Shown here: piece by piece, positions 1 to 13,914 of the stretch | Numbering within the stretch: the first letter of the stretch is position 1 | Layout of the letters: every line of letters starts with the position of its first letter | Assembly: GCA_016808115.1 (NCBI GenBank) | Contig: JAEQBH010002430.1 | Location: 399,168 to 463,167 of the forward strand | Source: Tetrastigma voinierianum | Lineage: Eukaryota > Streptophyta > Magnoliopsida > Vitales > Vitaceae | Length of the DNA stretch: 64,000 nt | Reading direction: 5' to 3' | Position numbers and translations under genes: made by a program | The notes under the pieces: model-generated | What the model was told of the DNA's origin: nothing | What the model saw: only the letters and a program-made list of their open reading frames with translations | Database searches by the model: none

Positions 1-469
1 TTTTGAGAAAATAATTTAGTTTTTCTGGGTTAATAAGTTCGCAAAGAAATAAATTGCTTTTAAGTGTTGAAATTAACGAAACTTTAATTCTTCTGATAGT
101 AGGATTGCTATCCTAATTATACCAGAATTTCCCATATAAATAGAATATGCGATGTACTCACATTATTCAAATTTAAATTTTAAATTCTTCTATTTACATA
201 AATTTATGATATATTCAAATGTTCCATATAAATAGATCACTAAACTATCTCATTTATTTATTAATGTCATAAGATATGATAACACTTTTTTTTTACATCA
301 ATTTTATTTACCATTTTTTTATATCATTCACTTTCAGATATTATATTAAACTATCAAATACTTTATTTTGGATTCAAATTAAAATTATTGAAATACCTTT
401 ATTTTGGATTCAATCCTAACGCTCCCGCATGTTCATCACATCACTTTACCACTTTTGAATCACTTTATC
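1..469. other. AT-rich non-coding
   Basis: I see nothing here beyond A/T-rich DNA. The only open frame (from 404, plus) runs into the TATCGATA-rich repeat and has no protein-like character. Confidence 0.6.
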
Positions 470-835
470 AGCCTGCTACCGCGATTTAAAATATCCGATA
501 TATCCGTCGATATATCTTCGACATATCAATATCGGGTGATATTCGACACGATATCGCCGATATCGTTTCACCAATATATCAGCGCGGGAATATCGCCTAA
601 TAAGACACGCTGCTAGTTTAATTCTTCGGTAAAATATCGCGATATATCGATATAATAAGATATATTTAAAAGGCCAAATTTAAAATCGCGACTTGATCCA
701 ACGGTTGCGGTGGATCGATCACAATAGCTTTCACTTCCGATATATCGTATATTCACGAAAAATATCCACCGTATATCCGGCATATCAGAAATTCAAGTAA
801 TCGATATATCCATCGAAACCGATATTTTCATTCTT
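470..835. repeat. TATCGATA-rich repeat, probably transposon debris
   Basis: The stretch is packed with short self-complementary words (CGATATATCG, ATATCGAT, GATATCG, CCGATAT) on both strands, unlike its flanks. Palindromic words of this type occur in dispersed plant repeats. That it comes from a transposon is inference: I see no clear terminal repeats or target duplication. Confidence 0.45.
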
Positions 836-3429
836 ACTTAAGACAAAGCTTTAGGTTAAGATATACAATAACACTTTAAATGACATAAGAATACTTAAAA
901 CAACATCTATTAGCACCGTAATTTATTATAATTATGTGAATATATTTTTTATGTGAAGTAAAAACAAGTTGTTTCTATGTACTTAAAAATTAATCATTTG
1001 TACTTCTAAAGGTTCACTTTTTTAGTTCAATAAATGATTATTTGATTGTTAATTAATATGTTTTCAATATTGTCCTATTATTATTTTTAAAAATCATAAA
1101 TTTATATTATTTTAGAAATTTCCTTAAATCCCTATCATTTTTTTTAAGCTATCCAACATTTTCAAAATTTTTAATCAAGTTTTGTCTAATCAATATTTTA
1201 TATCAAAATATATACTAATATTTCCCCATGTATCCATAAGCTGTTCTTCCATATACATAAATTACAAGCCACCTACAGAATATATGTTAATAAATATTAT
1301 GAAAGTGGTGGTTCAATATTTCGTGAGAAAATTCTAATAGAAATATGTTTTACATTGATAACTTTAAGTTATAATTTTTTTAAGATTTTAGTAAAAGGTT
1401 CGTCAAAATTTTTTAAAACATTAATGTTAAAATTCAAATTTTGTAGTAACTGCCCTACTGTTATATGTTCATCCGCCCCTGATTATTACGTATAGTAATA
1501 TATCACATATAAAACGAACCAGTGTCAGTAAAATACCATATAGTTGTGAGAAAAACACAATACATTTGTAAATAACATCTATTCATTTTATAAGTGATAA
1601 CTGACGTTTCAACCTTTTCCTTTACTAATCTTTTTTCTTAAACAATGAGAATTTTTGTTATTCTTGCATTTAACCTACTAGTTCTTGTGTGTTTATTTGT
1701 TTTCTTTATTTAGTCATATTCATAGATGCGACGTCATTACCTTGATGCTATGTACGGTTTATTTTATCTCTTGCATGGCAATATCAGACAAGGTCTTAAA
1801 AAAGACGCTTAGCTTTTATCATCATGATACAATGGGCTTCTTTTTATGATTTGTTATTCAAACAAAGAAAGATATACGACATCAGATCAGTTATTAAATT
1901 AACGTAAATACGATGAAACCAGAAATGTCAGATTCTAACCACCACAACAATATCAAATGCTTAAAGTGAACTATCAAATGAATAGACTTTGCAAATCCGC
2001 CGACATCGTTACGTGAATAAATAATTTACACAAACGCTTTCTAATAGAAGTTTCTATCATATAAATGTCTTCCACGCTTATTTGTAAACGTGCTAGATAG
2101 TTAATCCAAAGACATTCTCTATAAAAGCTTTTGTAAATATGTCGTATTAGTATAAAAACGTTTTTATATATTAAAAATATCATAAAAAATGACATTTATA
2201 TTTAATTATAAAAATAGATATCATAAAAATAAAAAATTTTATTATGCAAGTATATAAATACATATAAAAATTTATATTAATAAAACTGAAATAATTTATT
2301 TTTATGATTATAAAAAATTTAAAAATATTTAGAGAAATAAGTGAATTACTAAACAAATATATATATAAATATTTGTATTAATAAACCTAAATAGAATATT
2401 TTACAATATAAATATTTAAAAATGCTTATAAAAATATTTTTCTGTTTAACTAATGAATAAAACATACATAAATATTTCATTAATAAACCCTCAAATAATT
2501 ATTCATATGATTATAAAAAATATTTTATATAAAAAGATTTGATCTAATTAATAAAACGATGCAAATTTGCATTAGTTAAATACTTAAAATAATTATTTTA
2601 TAAAATATTTTGCTATGATTATAGAATTTTAAAGATATTACAAAAAAATATTGAATTATTTGAATTTTTGTTATAATATTATTCAGATTTTTTAAATAAA
2701 TAAATAGATGTTTTAAAGAAAATAAATAAACATTTAAGGATAAAGAAGTATGTATTTTAAGAATATCCAAAAACTTTTAAAGTATTTAAAAAAAAAAAAA
2801 AAAAAACCTCCAAAATGCTTCTCAAAAAACACTCAAAATGTTTTTTTTTTAACTTTTAAAAATATTATTAAACGTTTTTACCAGTTAATGTTTTGCTCAG
2901 AAACACTTCTACAAGACGGTCAAACCGAATTTTGAATGACGCATATATGAATTAGATCACTATCTCCATCTTTTACGATTTTTAATCATTTAATTCTCCT
3001 ACGTCAACGATGCTTGTTATTAATGAAGAATGAATTATTTTTCAAAAATATAATCAATTCTTTGAATCTTATTTTGCATCAACAAATTAAAGTTGTTTTG
3101 TTATATTTTTTAAAGTTAAAAAAAACATTGGAAACTATTGTCAGAAAAATAGTCAAATATTTCTTATTTAGTAAAATAACACACAAAAAAAACAAATCAA
3201 CAAAAAAGATCTGTATCGGGTGTTCCCAAAAAACACTAGTACATTCAGTAACACATATTTTAACTTTTTTTATATTATTTTTTTCCATAAAAAGTATTTA
3301 TTTAGAAAATTAAATAAAAATGTTATTAAATTCTTACTCTAAATAGGAATCGATCCTACTAATGAGCGTTGTATTCAAACCTAGCTCAAATCTTATTTAT
3401 TGAAGTCAAGTGGGTCGGGCCCTCTTTGT
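836..3429. other. AT-rich intergenic DNA
   Basis: No gene is visible. Several open frames of 60-100 codons exist but are dominated by Lys, Asn, Ile and Phe codons, as expected from AT-rich noise. An A-run of about 19 bases lies at 2788-2806. Confidence 0.6.
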
Positions 3430-3990
3430 TTACATATCTTTTTTTTTTTTTATCGGTAAAAAAAAAGTATTATAAAAAGGAAAATTCCTAGGAGTACACA
3501 GGATGTGGACAACCAGAAAAAGCCAAAACAAGGCAAATAAAAACCTACCTACACCCCAACCATGGCAAATCTAAAATGTGAATTAGACAGATTATACAAG
3601 GTAAATTCTGCAAGCCTCCACAAATTGTAGATAAAGACTTAATCCGTATCACAGAATTGCTGAATCACAACCTGTTTCTAAAGACAATCAAAGAGCCCCA
3701 AAAATTATATTTGGTGAGCTGACTGGTCCATATTTTTTTTCCGCTTTCCCACTACGACCGCTAAGCCAAAAGCAGATGAAGGACCGAACGCAACACCTAA
3801 CTATCCCCACCATCGACGTAAAACAAGCTCCACAACATTTTCGCACCAGAATTGATCAATAAGTTGGCCACATCTCCTGGCCCTCCTCACACGTAAAGAT
3901 TCAAGAAAAGTCATTCTCTATTGTCAGATTATCCAAAGCAGTATTTTTCACGCATAAATTCCTCTTAAAAGACATTCCCATTTGAAGGCA
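3430..3990 (-). mobile_element. possible non-LTR retroelement 3' end
   Basis: A T-run at 3440-3451 followed by TATCGG and A-rich DNA introduces about 500 bases of more balanced composition that contrast with the flanks. Read on the minus strand this resembles the tail of a LINE-type insertion ending in poly(A). I see no reverse transcriptase motif and no convincing target-site duplication, so the call rests on composition and the tail only. Confidence 0.25.
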
Positions 3991-4810
3991 CTTTGTTTAC
4001 ATATCTAAAAGCATTTGTTTGCATTTTGCTTACATATCTAAACTAAAGAGACCAAAGTTTTCTCATTCAAGAACAGGGAGAAAAACAGGATCGCTTGAGT
4101 ACCCACAAAATTGGGAAGATCTTTATACAAAATAAATAATGAGCTATTGTTTTACATTAATACAAACCCTCCTTAAAATTTCCCTATGCTTTGAAGTATG
4201 CAAAAATCCATCAAATGCATTCCTAAATTTATAAAATGTGATTGTTCAAAGTCTTCAAAGATATCATGGTGTCATAGTATGATATGACATTCTCTTCGTC
4301 AAATGATGGAATTTCTTTTTCAAAGAGATGACATCTCTTCAACATTAGATTAGACCCAGACATTGAGCAAGATTTATTATCTCCCATCATACACGATTTG
4401 ACATCCTCTTCAACATACTGAATTATAGACATAAAATATTTTTATCACTTCATGCAATGACGAGATCCTCTCAACAGATAGATGCCAAGAATGTAATCAA
4501 CGTCTTTGTTAATCCATAATTTAATATTTTTGCTTCTCCGTTCTAATTTATAAATGTAAAATGGTATTTTAAACATTCATCCTTATTTTGCTAAGAATGC
4601 GTTAATCTTATCTCTTTTAAAAGAGATCGAGTCGTATTCTTCATAAATATTCGTCACCAAAGATTTCAGCTTTTTTGTATCGCAGGCTGTAGCTAAATGT
4701 ACAAGATACGATCGATGAACTATTTTGCGCCTAAAGACTTGTACAGACGCAAAGACATGCTCAAGACAGATCTATATCTCAAAATTGCATAATCTAATAG
4801 TTAAAGGCCT
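3991..4810. other. intergenic, nothing recognised
   Basis: Mixed AT-rich sequence. A 67-codon minus-strand frame (4229-4432) has no recognisable features. Confidence 0.5.
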
Positions 4811-5275
4811 GGTTGGATTTTATTTCCTAAAAACCCCCATCTAACTGAAAATGATCCAAAAACCATTTTCCAAGTGAATCCCTTTGACATAACCAGATTC
4901 AGCCCCATTGACCCAGCTTGAGATGAAAGTGCGAGATCCGTATGTGAAAAGAAGAAGCAGTTGCATACCTGATTCTCTGTTCCTGAAACCCAGAGATCTA
5001 CAACTTATGAACAGCCTTTCTCCCTCTTGCATCGATCATCTATTCTGCTCAGCTACTCCAAATCTAAGGTTTTGACACCATAGATCTACCCAATATAGAT
5101 ATATAGTGAAGAGGAAAAGGGGATTGTAAGCTTGTTGATCAGAACTTATCACTAAAGCATTTCCGAAGGTCAAAGAAGGGAAAGCTAGCCCAAGACAAAA
5201 CATAAAAGAGAAAATGGTTGGTGGATTGTCTTGTGACTTGTGACTTGTGAGTTGTAGAAACAAAAAACCTAATTG
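4811..5275 (-). other. exon-like island, unrecognised
   Basis: Base composition rises towards coding-like values. Two adjacent minus-strand frames (75 codons ending at 5036, 63 codons ending at 4841) lie head to tail. On the minus strand, AGAATCAG followed by GTATGCAAC near 4968-4984 looks like a splice donor, and a TATATATCTATATT stretch near 5093-5106 could be a TATA element. This may be the 5' end of an unidentified transcript or a remnant. I do not recognise the peptide. Confidence 0.2.
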
Positions 5276-8100
5276 GGAGGATGAAGAGCAAACACTATCT
5301 TATATTTTGACCACAGATATAGACATGTGCACTGATGCATCTTGGGCCCCCATCCCACTTCACATCTTCACAAACACCCAAGATGGTAGACTATGAGATT
5401 ATATTTGGTTTTGATGTTAAAAACATGATATTAGTATTAAATCCAAATCCGATGAATTTAAGCTTCTAGGAAAATTGATTTTTTAACATGGAATTTCTTC
5501 AAAAAAAAAAAAAGAAAGATGAAAAAGGTCAAGTGGTCGTGTAATTTTGAATATTTAATCCTAATTTGTGTCTTTTAAAATGTTTATATTGTAATTTTAT
5601 TGGTTTATTTTGCCTCGACCTATTGAGAAAAATAATTTCCATTTGGTTATCCAGCAAATTATTAAAGAAAATCATATATACATATGCTTTATTTTACTTC
5701 TATTCATTTTCTATTACAAAGCAAATAGAAGACATGCTTTTATTCAAACGCATATCTCTTGTAAACTCATCTCACATTTTCACCACTATACAATTTTACA
5801 GAATATAAATAAAATACATAAAAATTATATATTTCAGAATTATTTAAGACAGAGATAATAAGCTAAAATAAATAAATGAGACTAGCAACAAATAAAAAGA
5901 ATCTACTGAGTTTAACCCCTATTTTTATTTTTTATATTTTGCTTTATTTTTCTCTATCTTATTTGTATCTCTCTCATATTTTTCTAGGTACTAATATACC
6001 GTGAATAAAATTAAAAATGATAATTCACGCATCTACTGTACGGCATATATTAATCAATTATTCGCCAACATTCACAACCCAAACTCCGACACACTGGGGC
6101 AATAATAAATGCCACAACATTCGTTAACTCAAACTCAACACATTTATTAAATAACACGATTACGATCAATTTAATTCGACATTTAAAATAAAAATTATGT
6201 TCAATCATCCATGCATATTTAACAATACAAATAACCTATTAAATTTCAATACGTTTTATTACTTTATTATTTAAATTAATAAGAATTATAATTAAAATTC
6301 TATATTTAACACAAATAATTTATTAAATATATTAATTAATTACACAATTAAATGTGTTTGACTAATCAACACCGAAGAAATAAGGCCAACACGAATCGAT
6401 TTCATTTATTAACGCTGCTAGACGGCCACGAATATAATCCAAACACAATTATACTTAACTCAAACTCACAAACCTGCTAAATTCGCTACATGCTATGTAT
6501 TGGACAAAAGCCCTAAATAAAATGCAACGAGTGAGTGATCTTGCTATTGGTTACATACTTTTAACCATTTAAGCTAAAATCAACTTGATATATTTCTAAA
6601 GGTGTCAACAGTGGAAGGACCCCAAAAGTTCCTGGTTAAGGTGAGTTGAGTAGATATGTAAATGGGTCAATCTAATCAATTTCTACCAAAACACAAATTT
6701 TATGTTTATTATTTATATGGTGTTTTAAGGAAGGTAATGGGAAACAAATAAACAAGTGGACAGCCCACAACAGCGAAAGGGAAAAGGGCCGAAGGAGAAT
6801 TTGATCTTCGGTCATATGGTTTTAACTTTTAATGCGCCTTATTAAAGAGTCTAAACAGATTGATTGTCTTAGCAAAAAGGGAAAATGGCGTACATTTTTT
6901 AAAACTGTTCTAACAGGTTTGAAACATAAACACTTTAGATATACAAACATGCAGAATACATGATCAAAGGAATAAGAGCAAAGGTGATCGTGGGTGTATC
7001 ACATCTCAACGTCGTCAGATAACCATGAAATTTTGAACGTTGAGTCACTATGCTTTATATGATTCACACCCTGTAGTATAGAATCCAAAGATAGACAACG
7101 CTAAGCGAAGACATTACGTGGCACCAACATACGCTTACTTGATACGATCAGCTTTTCTCACGTAATTCATTAAACCCAAAAATTATTTTGATAAAAATAC
7201 TCTTATCCCTAACCTCCTAACCCCTAGATCAATCCATAACCCTCACGAACTCTCAGCTACAATCTGTTTGGTTGCTGAGAAAATAACAAGGAATTTTGGA
7301 TTTTAAGTCTTTTTTTATATTTTCATTTAACCCTTCAAACTCCATTTTTTTTTCCTCTTTTCTATAGGAGTGTTTGGTTTTCTGAAAAAATGGGGTAAAA
7401 AGAGAAAAAAAAAACCTAAAAAATAAAGGATACTAGATGAAGATGCTCAAATCCCATTACTGAAAAATACTCAAGCTTTTATTAAAAAAAAAAATCCACT
7501 ATGCAACGAGAAGTCTCTATTTGGTTTTGAGAAAATTAAAGTAAGAAAAAACTCATAAAACAAACCACGAAACCCAAAAACAAGCGACATTGGACACTGG
7601 ATCAAGATGTCTAAACTATTAATGAAAATGTTCAAGATTTGAGTAAAATAAAAGTCCATTGTGCAACCATTGATAGAGAAGTTTGTAAAGCTTGTTGCTA
7701 AGAAAGTAGTAAGAAAATGCAGAAAACAAATGACGAAACCCTAAAAACAACCGCGTAGAATGAAGATGCCTAATTCCAATTAATGAAGGTGATAAAGTTC
7801 TAAAAACAACTCCTGCACTTGACAAAAAACTAAAGATTTAAAAATTATAAACTTTTTATTTTTTTCTTTCTTGTTCTCGCAATTTTTCTCAGTAACCAAC
7901 AGTGAGAAATGACATCAAGGTCACCCAACACATCCGTGATGCCAAATAGCCTAACCCACATCCACATGCAAAGTCAGCTATTATACCTCCTCCTGAATTT
8001 TTCGCCACAGTCGTCACATCAACTTCATGTCACAGACTGTGAAACAAACAAGAAAATAGCGCACCAGCGCTCGTCGCCTCTCCGATGCCTAAGTCAAATC
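5276..8100. other. AT-rich intergenic DNA with transposon debris
   Basis: No gene is recognised. At about 6010-6490 there are scattered CAACACGA/CACGATTA-type words like those of the CpG-rich repeat at 11.3 kb, suggesting a decayed copy of the same repeat. At 7900-8100 the sequence becomes more balanced but shows no protein I know. Confidence 0.5.
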
Positions 8101-8650
8101 TAGGATTTCAGAAGCAGTGTTAATTGCCTCTTTAGTCAAAATATTTTATCTTCGAGTGACGCCACCCCTCTCTTTTACGAGGAGGCTGGGTCCGCTCACG
8201 AAGAGATCATTCTTCTTCCAAACCGGCGGATAGTGCTCTGCCATTCGCGCATGATTCCGGCTCTTCCTTGATAATAACCGCCCTTGGGATACCTAAGTTG
8301 CCCATCTTGCTTCATTTATTACGCTGGACTGCATCGTGCAAGGCATGCATGCGCGACTCATTAAATAAGTCAATTGCTCAGCCGAGAGGTCAACTGGCCA
8401 TCTTGTTAAAGACAGAGCTTTCGCCAGAAAGATTTATACCTGTGCATTATATCTCCGCCTCTACCGAGTGGGAAGTATGTTTCTGCACCAGTTTTGTACC
8501 CCATTGTAAACGTAAGAATATCAGCCTTAGACGGGGCCGGTGGCTTTGGCTCGGCCTGATACTGCGCTTTCGCTTTTGAGCCCGTAAAACTGTTGGCTCG
8601 TTGGTTGGGAGGGTTCGGGCTAAAGCCCGCTTAGTTACCCACAAATATGC
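8101..8650. other. organelle-like insertion (candidate NUMT)
   Basis: About 550 bases of near-even base composition are set sharply into AT-rich DNA. The texture (few homopolymers, words such as GTGACGCCACCCCTCTC and GGATACCTAAGTTGCCC) resembles plant mitochondrial DNA. Open frames of 103 codons (8268-8579, plus) and 69 codons (8656-8447, minus) overlap, but I recognise neither as a named organelle gene. The mitochondrial origin is a judgement on composition, not an identified gene. Confidence 0.35.
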
Positions 8651-9325
8651 ACGCAAAACGTATAAAGGAAAGTGTCAAATTAGCAATCGCTAACACCCTG
8701 TTTCATCTAGTATTTAATACTACTAGGGCATAAGTATAAAGGCATGATTTTGACCAAAAAAAAAGTTAAGAACTAGATAGAACATAAACCAAACATTGGG
8801 GATGACACATTTTGCAAATAGAAACCAAACAACTTTAGGACACTCAACCCATGGTTATTAACTTCGTCAGTTTGGACATCCCTAACTAAGTCAAGTGTAT
8901 GGGATCTATTATGCTTATACAATAATTACTTCATTTAAAATCAACTTATTGTTAGTAATAATATTAAAATTTAAATTAGTATTTGAAGCATTGGAATAAA
9001 GAATGGAACCAAGATTAATATTAATCAGGTTGAAACATTGGAATGTTAAAGAATGGCGTCACAATATTTTCATTTTACAAACATTTTAAATTATTTTTAA
9101 AATGAAATATGGAAACAATATCAAATTCTTTTTAAAACTTGAAATTGTGTAATTCATCCTGTTTCTATGGTAAAGATTTTATATTCTTATTTGGGGTACA
9201 AAACACACCAACATGAGAAGACTGATATTAAAAGCCGAAACCATTAGGTTATCTCAATCAACAAAAAAAAAAATTCAAAGAAAATAAATATTATAATCAA
9301 ACATAAAATATAAAAGAAAATTAAA
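8651..9325. other. AT-rich intergenic DNA
   Basis: Nothing recognisable. Confidence 0.6.
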
Positions 9326-11029
9326 GGGGTGTATTGGATTAGGACTTTTAAAACATTTATAGACTTTTTTAAGTGGATGACTTTTATAGAGTTTGATAGA
9401 TTTTTAAAGACTTTTGTAAAATTTTGTAGAGTTTATAAAATGTATTACACTTTATAAACTTTTAGTGTGAAACTTTTGTAAACTTTTATAGAGTTTATAA
9501 ATGTATCAATGACTAGATTCTTTATTTTTAAAAATTTTTATAGACTTTATAAATTTTTATAAATATTGATAAACTTTATAGATATTGATATATTTTAAAT
9601 TTTAAAGAACTAGAATAAATCTAACATTTTAATAAAATAATAAAAGTAAAATATCATAATTAAATAATTATTTCAACAAAAGTATCAAAGTTATTTAAAT
9701 GATATTTCCAAAGTTAAAACATAAAATAAACTCGAACATGATTTTTCTATGTAAAACATAAAAATAAATTACTAAAGCATAATTTTAAAACTATTTCCAA
9801 GAATTAGAGTTTATCTTGAAACATTTATTAAATATAAATTCATCCGAATAAATAAGTTATTAAAAATAATTATCAAACTATCATCTAATTTCTTTTCAAA
9901 AATTCTATTTGAGAATTAGAATATGTTTACAATTTATTCTTATTCTTCATAAACAAAATAGTTTTTAGAAATAATATTTATCAATTTTGATTGGTTTTGT
10001 AATAATTTTAATTTATATAAATTTTAAATAATTATAAAATCATCATCAAAATAATAAAATTATGTTTATAAGAAATCATAAATTCTCCAAACAAGTTATT
10101 ATTAAAACGTAAGTATATAAACTTCAAATGAAACATGATGAAACTAAAATCATTATAAAGATTCCTGCAAAAAAAAACATTATAAAAATAAGTATAAATA
10201 TATTAATATTTTTTATTCATAAATAACATGTGTATTTTAAAATGAAAATAATAATATATCTGATTTATTTTATTTGTAAAATTATATGTTTTTATTATTT
10301 GCAATTTTAAAATTATTATATTATATTTTTAATTATGTAATTACTGGTGCAACCACTACCCAAAATCAATTTTGTAAATATTTTGATGGAGGATCCAAAG
10401 AATTCGTGTCATTCAAAACCAATTTACAACTCATTTGAAATCATTTTGACTCTACAAATAATGAATATATGATTTTAAGAACAATAAAAAAACTAACAAT
10501 TCAAATAAAAATCATATTTTTATTCCAGACACTCAACACGAAACATGATTTAAAAATCAAATATAAAAATAAATAAATCCAAAAATTTCAATTCACTTCT
10601 AACATTTCTCATATTAAAAAACTCCGCAACGCTGAACAGACTAAGGTTAAATCCATACTCTAAAAAATTTTATCGATTTCAAATATTTCGCAGAAAGCCA
10701 GTTATAATTTTCAAGAGCTTGTGATTTATACTGTCACTAAAAAGCATAAGAATTGTTTCAATATATATAAAAAGTCAATGACTTTTCAATACACTATACT
10801 TAAAGAGTCTATAAATCTATAGAATCGAAAGTACATCTCCACCTTATACTTTTAGAAGTCATTGTAATTAAATACACCTCGATTTTTATATTTTTTAAAG
10901 CTTTTCAAAAGTTTAATTGAATACTATGACTTTTATAAATTTTAAAAGTCATAATCCAATACATCATATTTTTATAGACTATAATTTCATAAAACATCAT
11001 TAAAAATCCTAATCAAATACACCTCCCAG
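9326..11029. mobile_element. 1.7-kb terminal-inverted-repeat element, non-coding
   Basis: The left end reads GGGGTGTATTGGATTAGGAC and the right end, on the opposite strand, GGGAGGTGTATTTGATTAGG; both continue into TTTTAA-rich sequence. These are about 25-30-base inverted repeats. Subterminal DNA on both sides repeats words like TTTTATAGACTT and AGTTTATAAA (left) and their complements (right, 10.78-11.02 kb), typical of non-autonomous DNA transposons. No transposase frame is present, and no clear target-site duplication is visible. Superfamily not assigned. Confidence 0.6.
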
Positions 11030-11261
11030 TATCATCAAAGTCAAAACATTATATGTATATACGATCAAAAACTCTATGTTTTATCTAATATTTCTACCAG
11101 AGCACCTTTAAATTTTTATTTGGTCTAAAAAGATATACACTTACTCGTAATCCAAATTATTTTATTATACAACTCAAAATCATTAAAGCAGATCAATAAG
11201 ATAAACGATTAAATATCATGGTTATCACATGACATATGAGATGTGAAAGAAAGCCTGCCAA

Positions 11262-11575
11262 AATTCAACACGACACGATTAACCGACAAACGTTTGGGTG
11301 ACTCAACGGTTCGGATAACGGCCAACCTGGCGCGACGTTTAATAAACGCGGTTTCTCGGGCAGATACGCGTAACCTGCGATAACCCGCTAACGCGCCGAA
11401 TCGTTTTCCATCGCCGCTTTACCAATGGTCGCTGATCAGCCGCAAATTAACGCGACACGACAAATCGGCCACGACAACCGCCGATAAACTTGGCTGCATC
11501 AACGGCCGGCGAATAAACCGTCAACTCGCGACGCGACAACGCGGCCGCGTCGCTACATGCTTTTACCCGTCACCC
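11262..11575. repeat. CpG-rich dispersed-repeat fragment
   Basis: It begins with CAACACGACACGATTAACCG, a word pattern common in plant dispersed repeats, and continues with many CG dinucleotides (GCGACACGAC, CGCGACGCGACAACGCGG). This is in strong contrast with the surrounding AT-rich DNA. No open frame of note. Confidence 0.4.
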
Positions 11576-13793
11576 AACCCAGAACTGCTTAACTAACCAA
11601 CACGCTGACACTCCATACATACGGCACTTCTCTCTCTCTCCTCTCCTTCTTTCTTCTCATCTCTTCTCTCTCCTCTGTCTTCCGCACCGTTTGAACCAAA
11701 CCCCACCCCCCACCCACCGAGCAGCCCCCAACCACCAACCCTACTCTACCACCCAAATAGTAGTCCCAGCCAACCAACGGCTGCCCAAATCGGTTTTTTT
11801 CATTTTTTAACTCTTCATTTTTTTTTATTAAATTGTATTTTAGTTTTTTAAATATATAACAAATAAAATTTAAATTTTCTTTTAAATATAAATAAATTAT
11901 TCGTTATTTTAAATTAAAAATTATTTTTAATTTTTTAAAATCTACTAAATAAAATTAAATTTATTTTTTCATAAAATATTAAATATTGGTTTGTTTTAAT
12001 TTTTTAAATTATGAGAAGGTTTCATTAAAATAAATTAGTTTTAATAAAATATTTAACATCTTAGTAAAGAGTATTTGTTTATACTAATAATAATATAATA
12101 AATAAATAAATAAATGTATTTAAAATATAATTTGATTTTTTTTAAATAACTTATCTATTGATATTTATCAAAACTTGTATTAACTTAATACATTAAAATA
12201 TATTATTTTTTAAATAAAAATATTAAAACTCATCCATTTGGAAATAACATTTAATATTAAAATATTATTTGAAACTCCATTATTTTTTCATTTAGTAGAT
12301 TTAAAAATTAAATGAACTTTAAAATACCTTCTATTTAAAAATTAAGAGTATCGAATAATTTATTATATTTTTAAAATGTAATAAAAATTATTTATATATT
12401 TAAAATAATGAATACTATTTATATTTAAAAATAAAATTTGAATTTCATATAAATAATTTAAAAATTAAAATAAAATTTAATAAAACAAGAGTTAAAAAAA
12501 AATTTAGATCATTTTGATAAAAATTTATATAACACATGTATATAACAGCAAGGTTGGTCCTCAATGGTGAGAAGATTTCATGGAAAACAACAGGCCAAAA
12601 AATTTAGCCATTTTGTAAAGGGTCCACACAACAACAAACCCCTTCGAATATTTATTTAGAAACTATTTTTAGATATTAAATTCTTAATAAGAAGATTATA
12701 TCTGGGCTCATATAGATAAAAAGCCTCTCAACGTCTGTAAAAATTAAAGAAGGCAAGGACCTATTTCAAGTAATCATTTCTTGAGAATAGCTTTTTAAAC
12801 AAATCGAGAACATCATTTTTTGAGTACCATTAGTTTTCTTAATATAAATATTTTTATGTCATCCTATTTTTTTTCATTAAAAAGAAAAGGAAAACAAATC
12901 ACATTCTCCCATTTTGGCTTTGAAAATTCATATTGATAACCATTTTTGAAACAGATGGAACATCAATATGGTTGGTGCTATTGATATAAAAAAAAAGTGA
13001 TTTACGCGTTATTCGTAAAACTCACGCGTATCATATCCTCGAATCTCGATTTTCTACGCTCTTCGTATTTTTCAAACGAAATAAAAATGCCAATCAAACT
13101 CGTTTATATATTTCTTGCTCTTTTCTTATTTTTCAAAGTCAGTGCGTTTTCAAACTATAATCAAACATACCTTAATGTCTTTTCCATGTTTTTCTTTGTT
13201 ATAACCGAAAAAGTTCTAAATATTGAAGAAATTCAATCATCCAAAGCTCACCTCCAAACAGCTTATTATATGCAATAGCAGCGTCCAATAAATAGGAGTC
13301 TAGGACAAAGCAAAGGATCCAACAATAGAGCCAATGATGTACTTGGCTGCCATTTTCTACTTCCTAACACACCCAACAATACATGATATAAAAACAACTA
13401 AATCAATTTTTACATCTTTTTAAATTAAAAAATTACAAACTTATGACAACCCTTTTCTATTTTTTTTGAAAAAAAAAGGTTAAATAAATTTATGACTACA
13501 AGACAAAACAATAGAATCAAAAGAAACTCTAAGGTGACCTTTGTTTTTTACTTAACGTTGAATAGAAGTTTTGTCTAGGATTAAATATTTAGTTATTAGA
13601 TTTTTTTTTCTAAAAAAAATCAACATTTTAATTTTTATCTAAATTTTGAGATAATAAATTTTTAAAGAATAAATTAAAAAATATATATGTTTTATTTAAT
13701 TATTATGAAACATAAAATGAAAAATTTCAATTTGATCATTAAAATATGACTTTTATATCATAATATATAGTTTTATTAGTATTATTAATAAAA

Positions 13794-13795
<2 letters not shown>
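11576..13795. other. pyrimidine-rich tract then AT-rich intergenic DNA
   Basis: 11628-11690 is almost pure C/T (TCTCTCTCTCC...), followed by a C-rich stretch to 11780. The rest is extremely AT-rich. A 93-codon frame (12997-13278, plus) is Phe/Leu-rich and looks like noise. Confidence 0.5.

Positions 13796-13836
<41 letters not shown>
13796..13836. repeat. (TA)n microsatellite, about 20 units
   Basis: Uninterrupted TA dinucleotides. Confidence 0.95.
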
Positions 13837-13840
<4 letters not shown>

Positions 13841-13914
13841 ACCTTTTTCTATTCAACAAAAAGTTTCACTCATAAAAAAAACTAATAAACAAACAAATTC
13901 ATGTTAAAAGCTAT

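Noticed and set aside
3014..3313. 99-codon Lys/Asn/Ile-rich frame
   Set aside because: Composition is that of AT-rich noise and the complementary strand is open over the same stretch.
3335..3400. GGAATCGATCCTAC resembling a tRNA T-loop on the minus strand
   Set aside because: No cloverleaf can be drawn around it; the match is confined to a short palindromic word.
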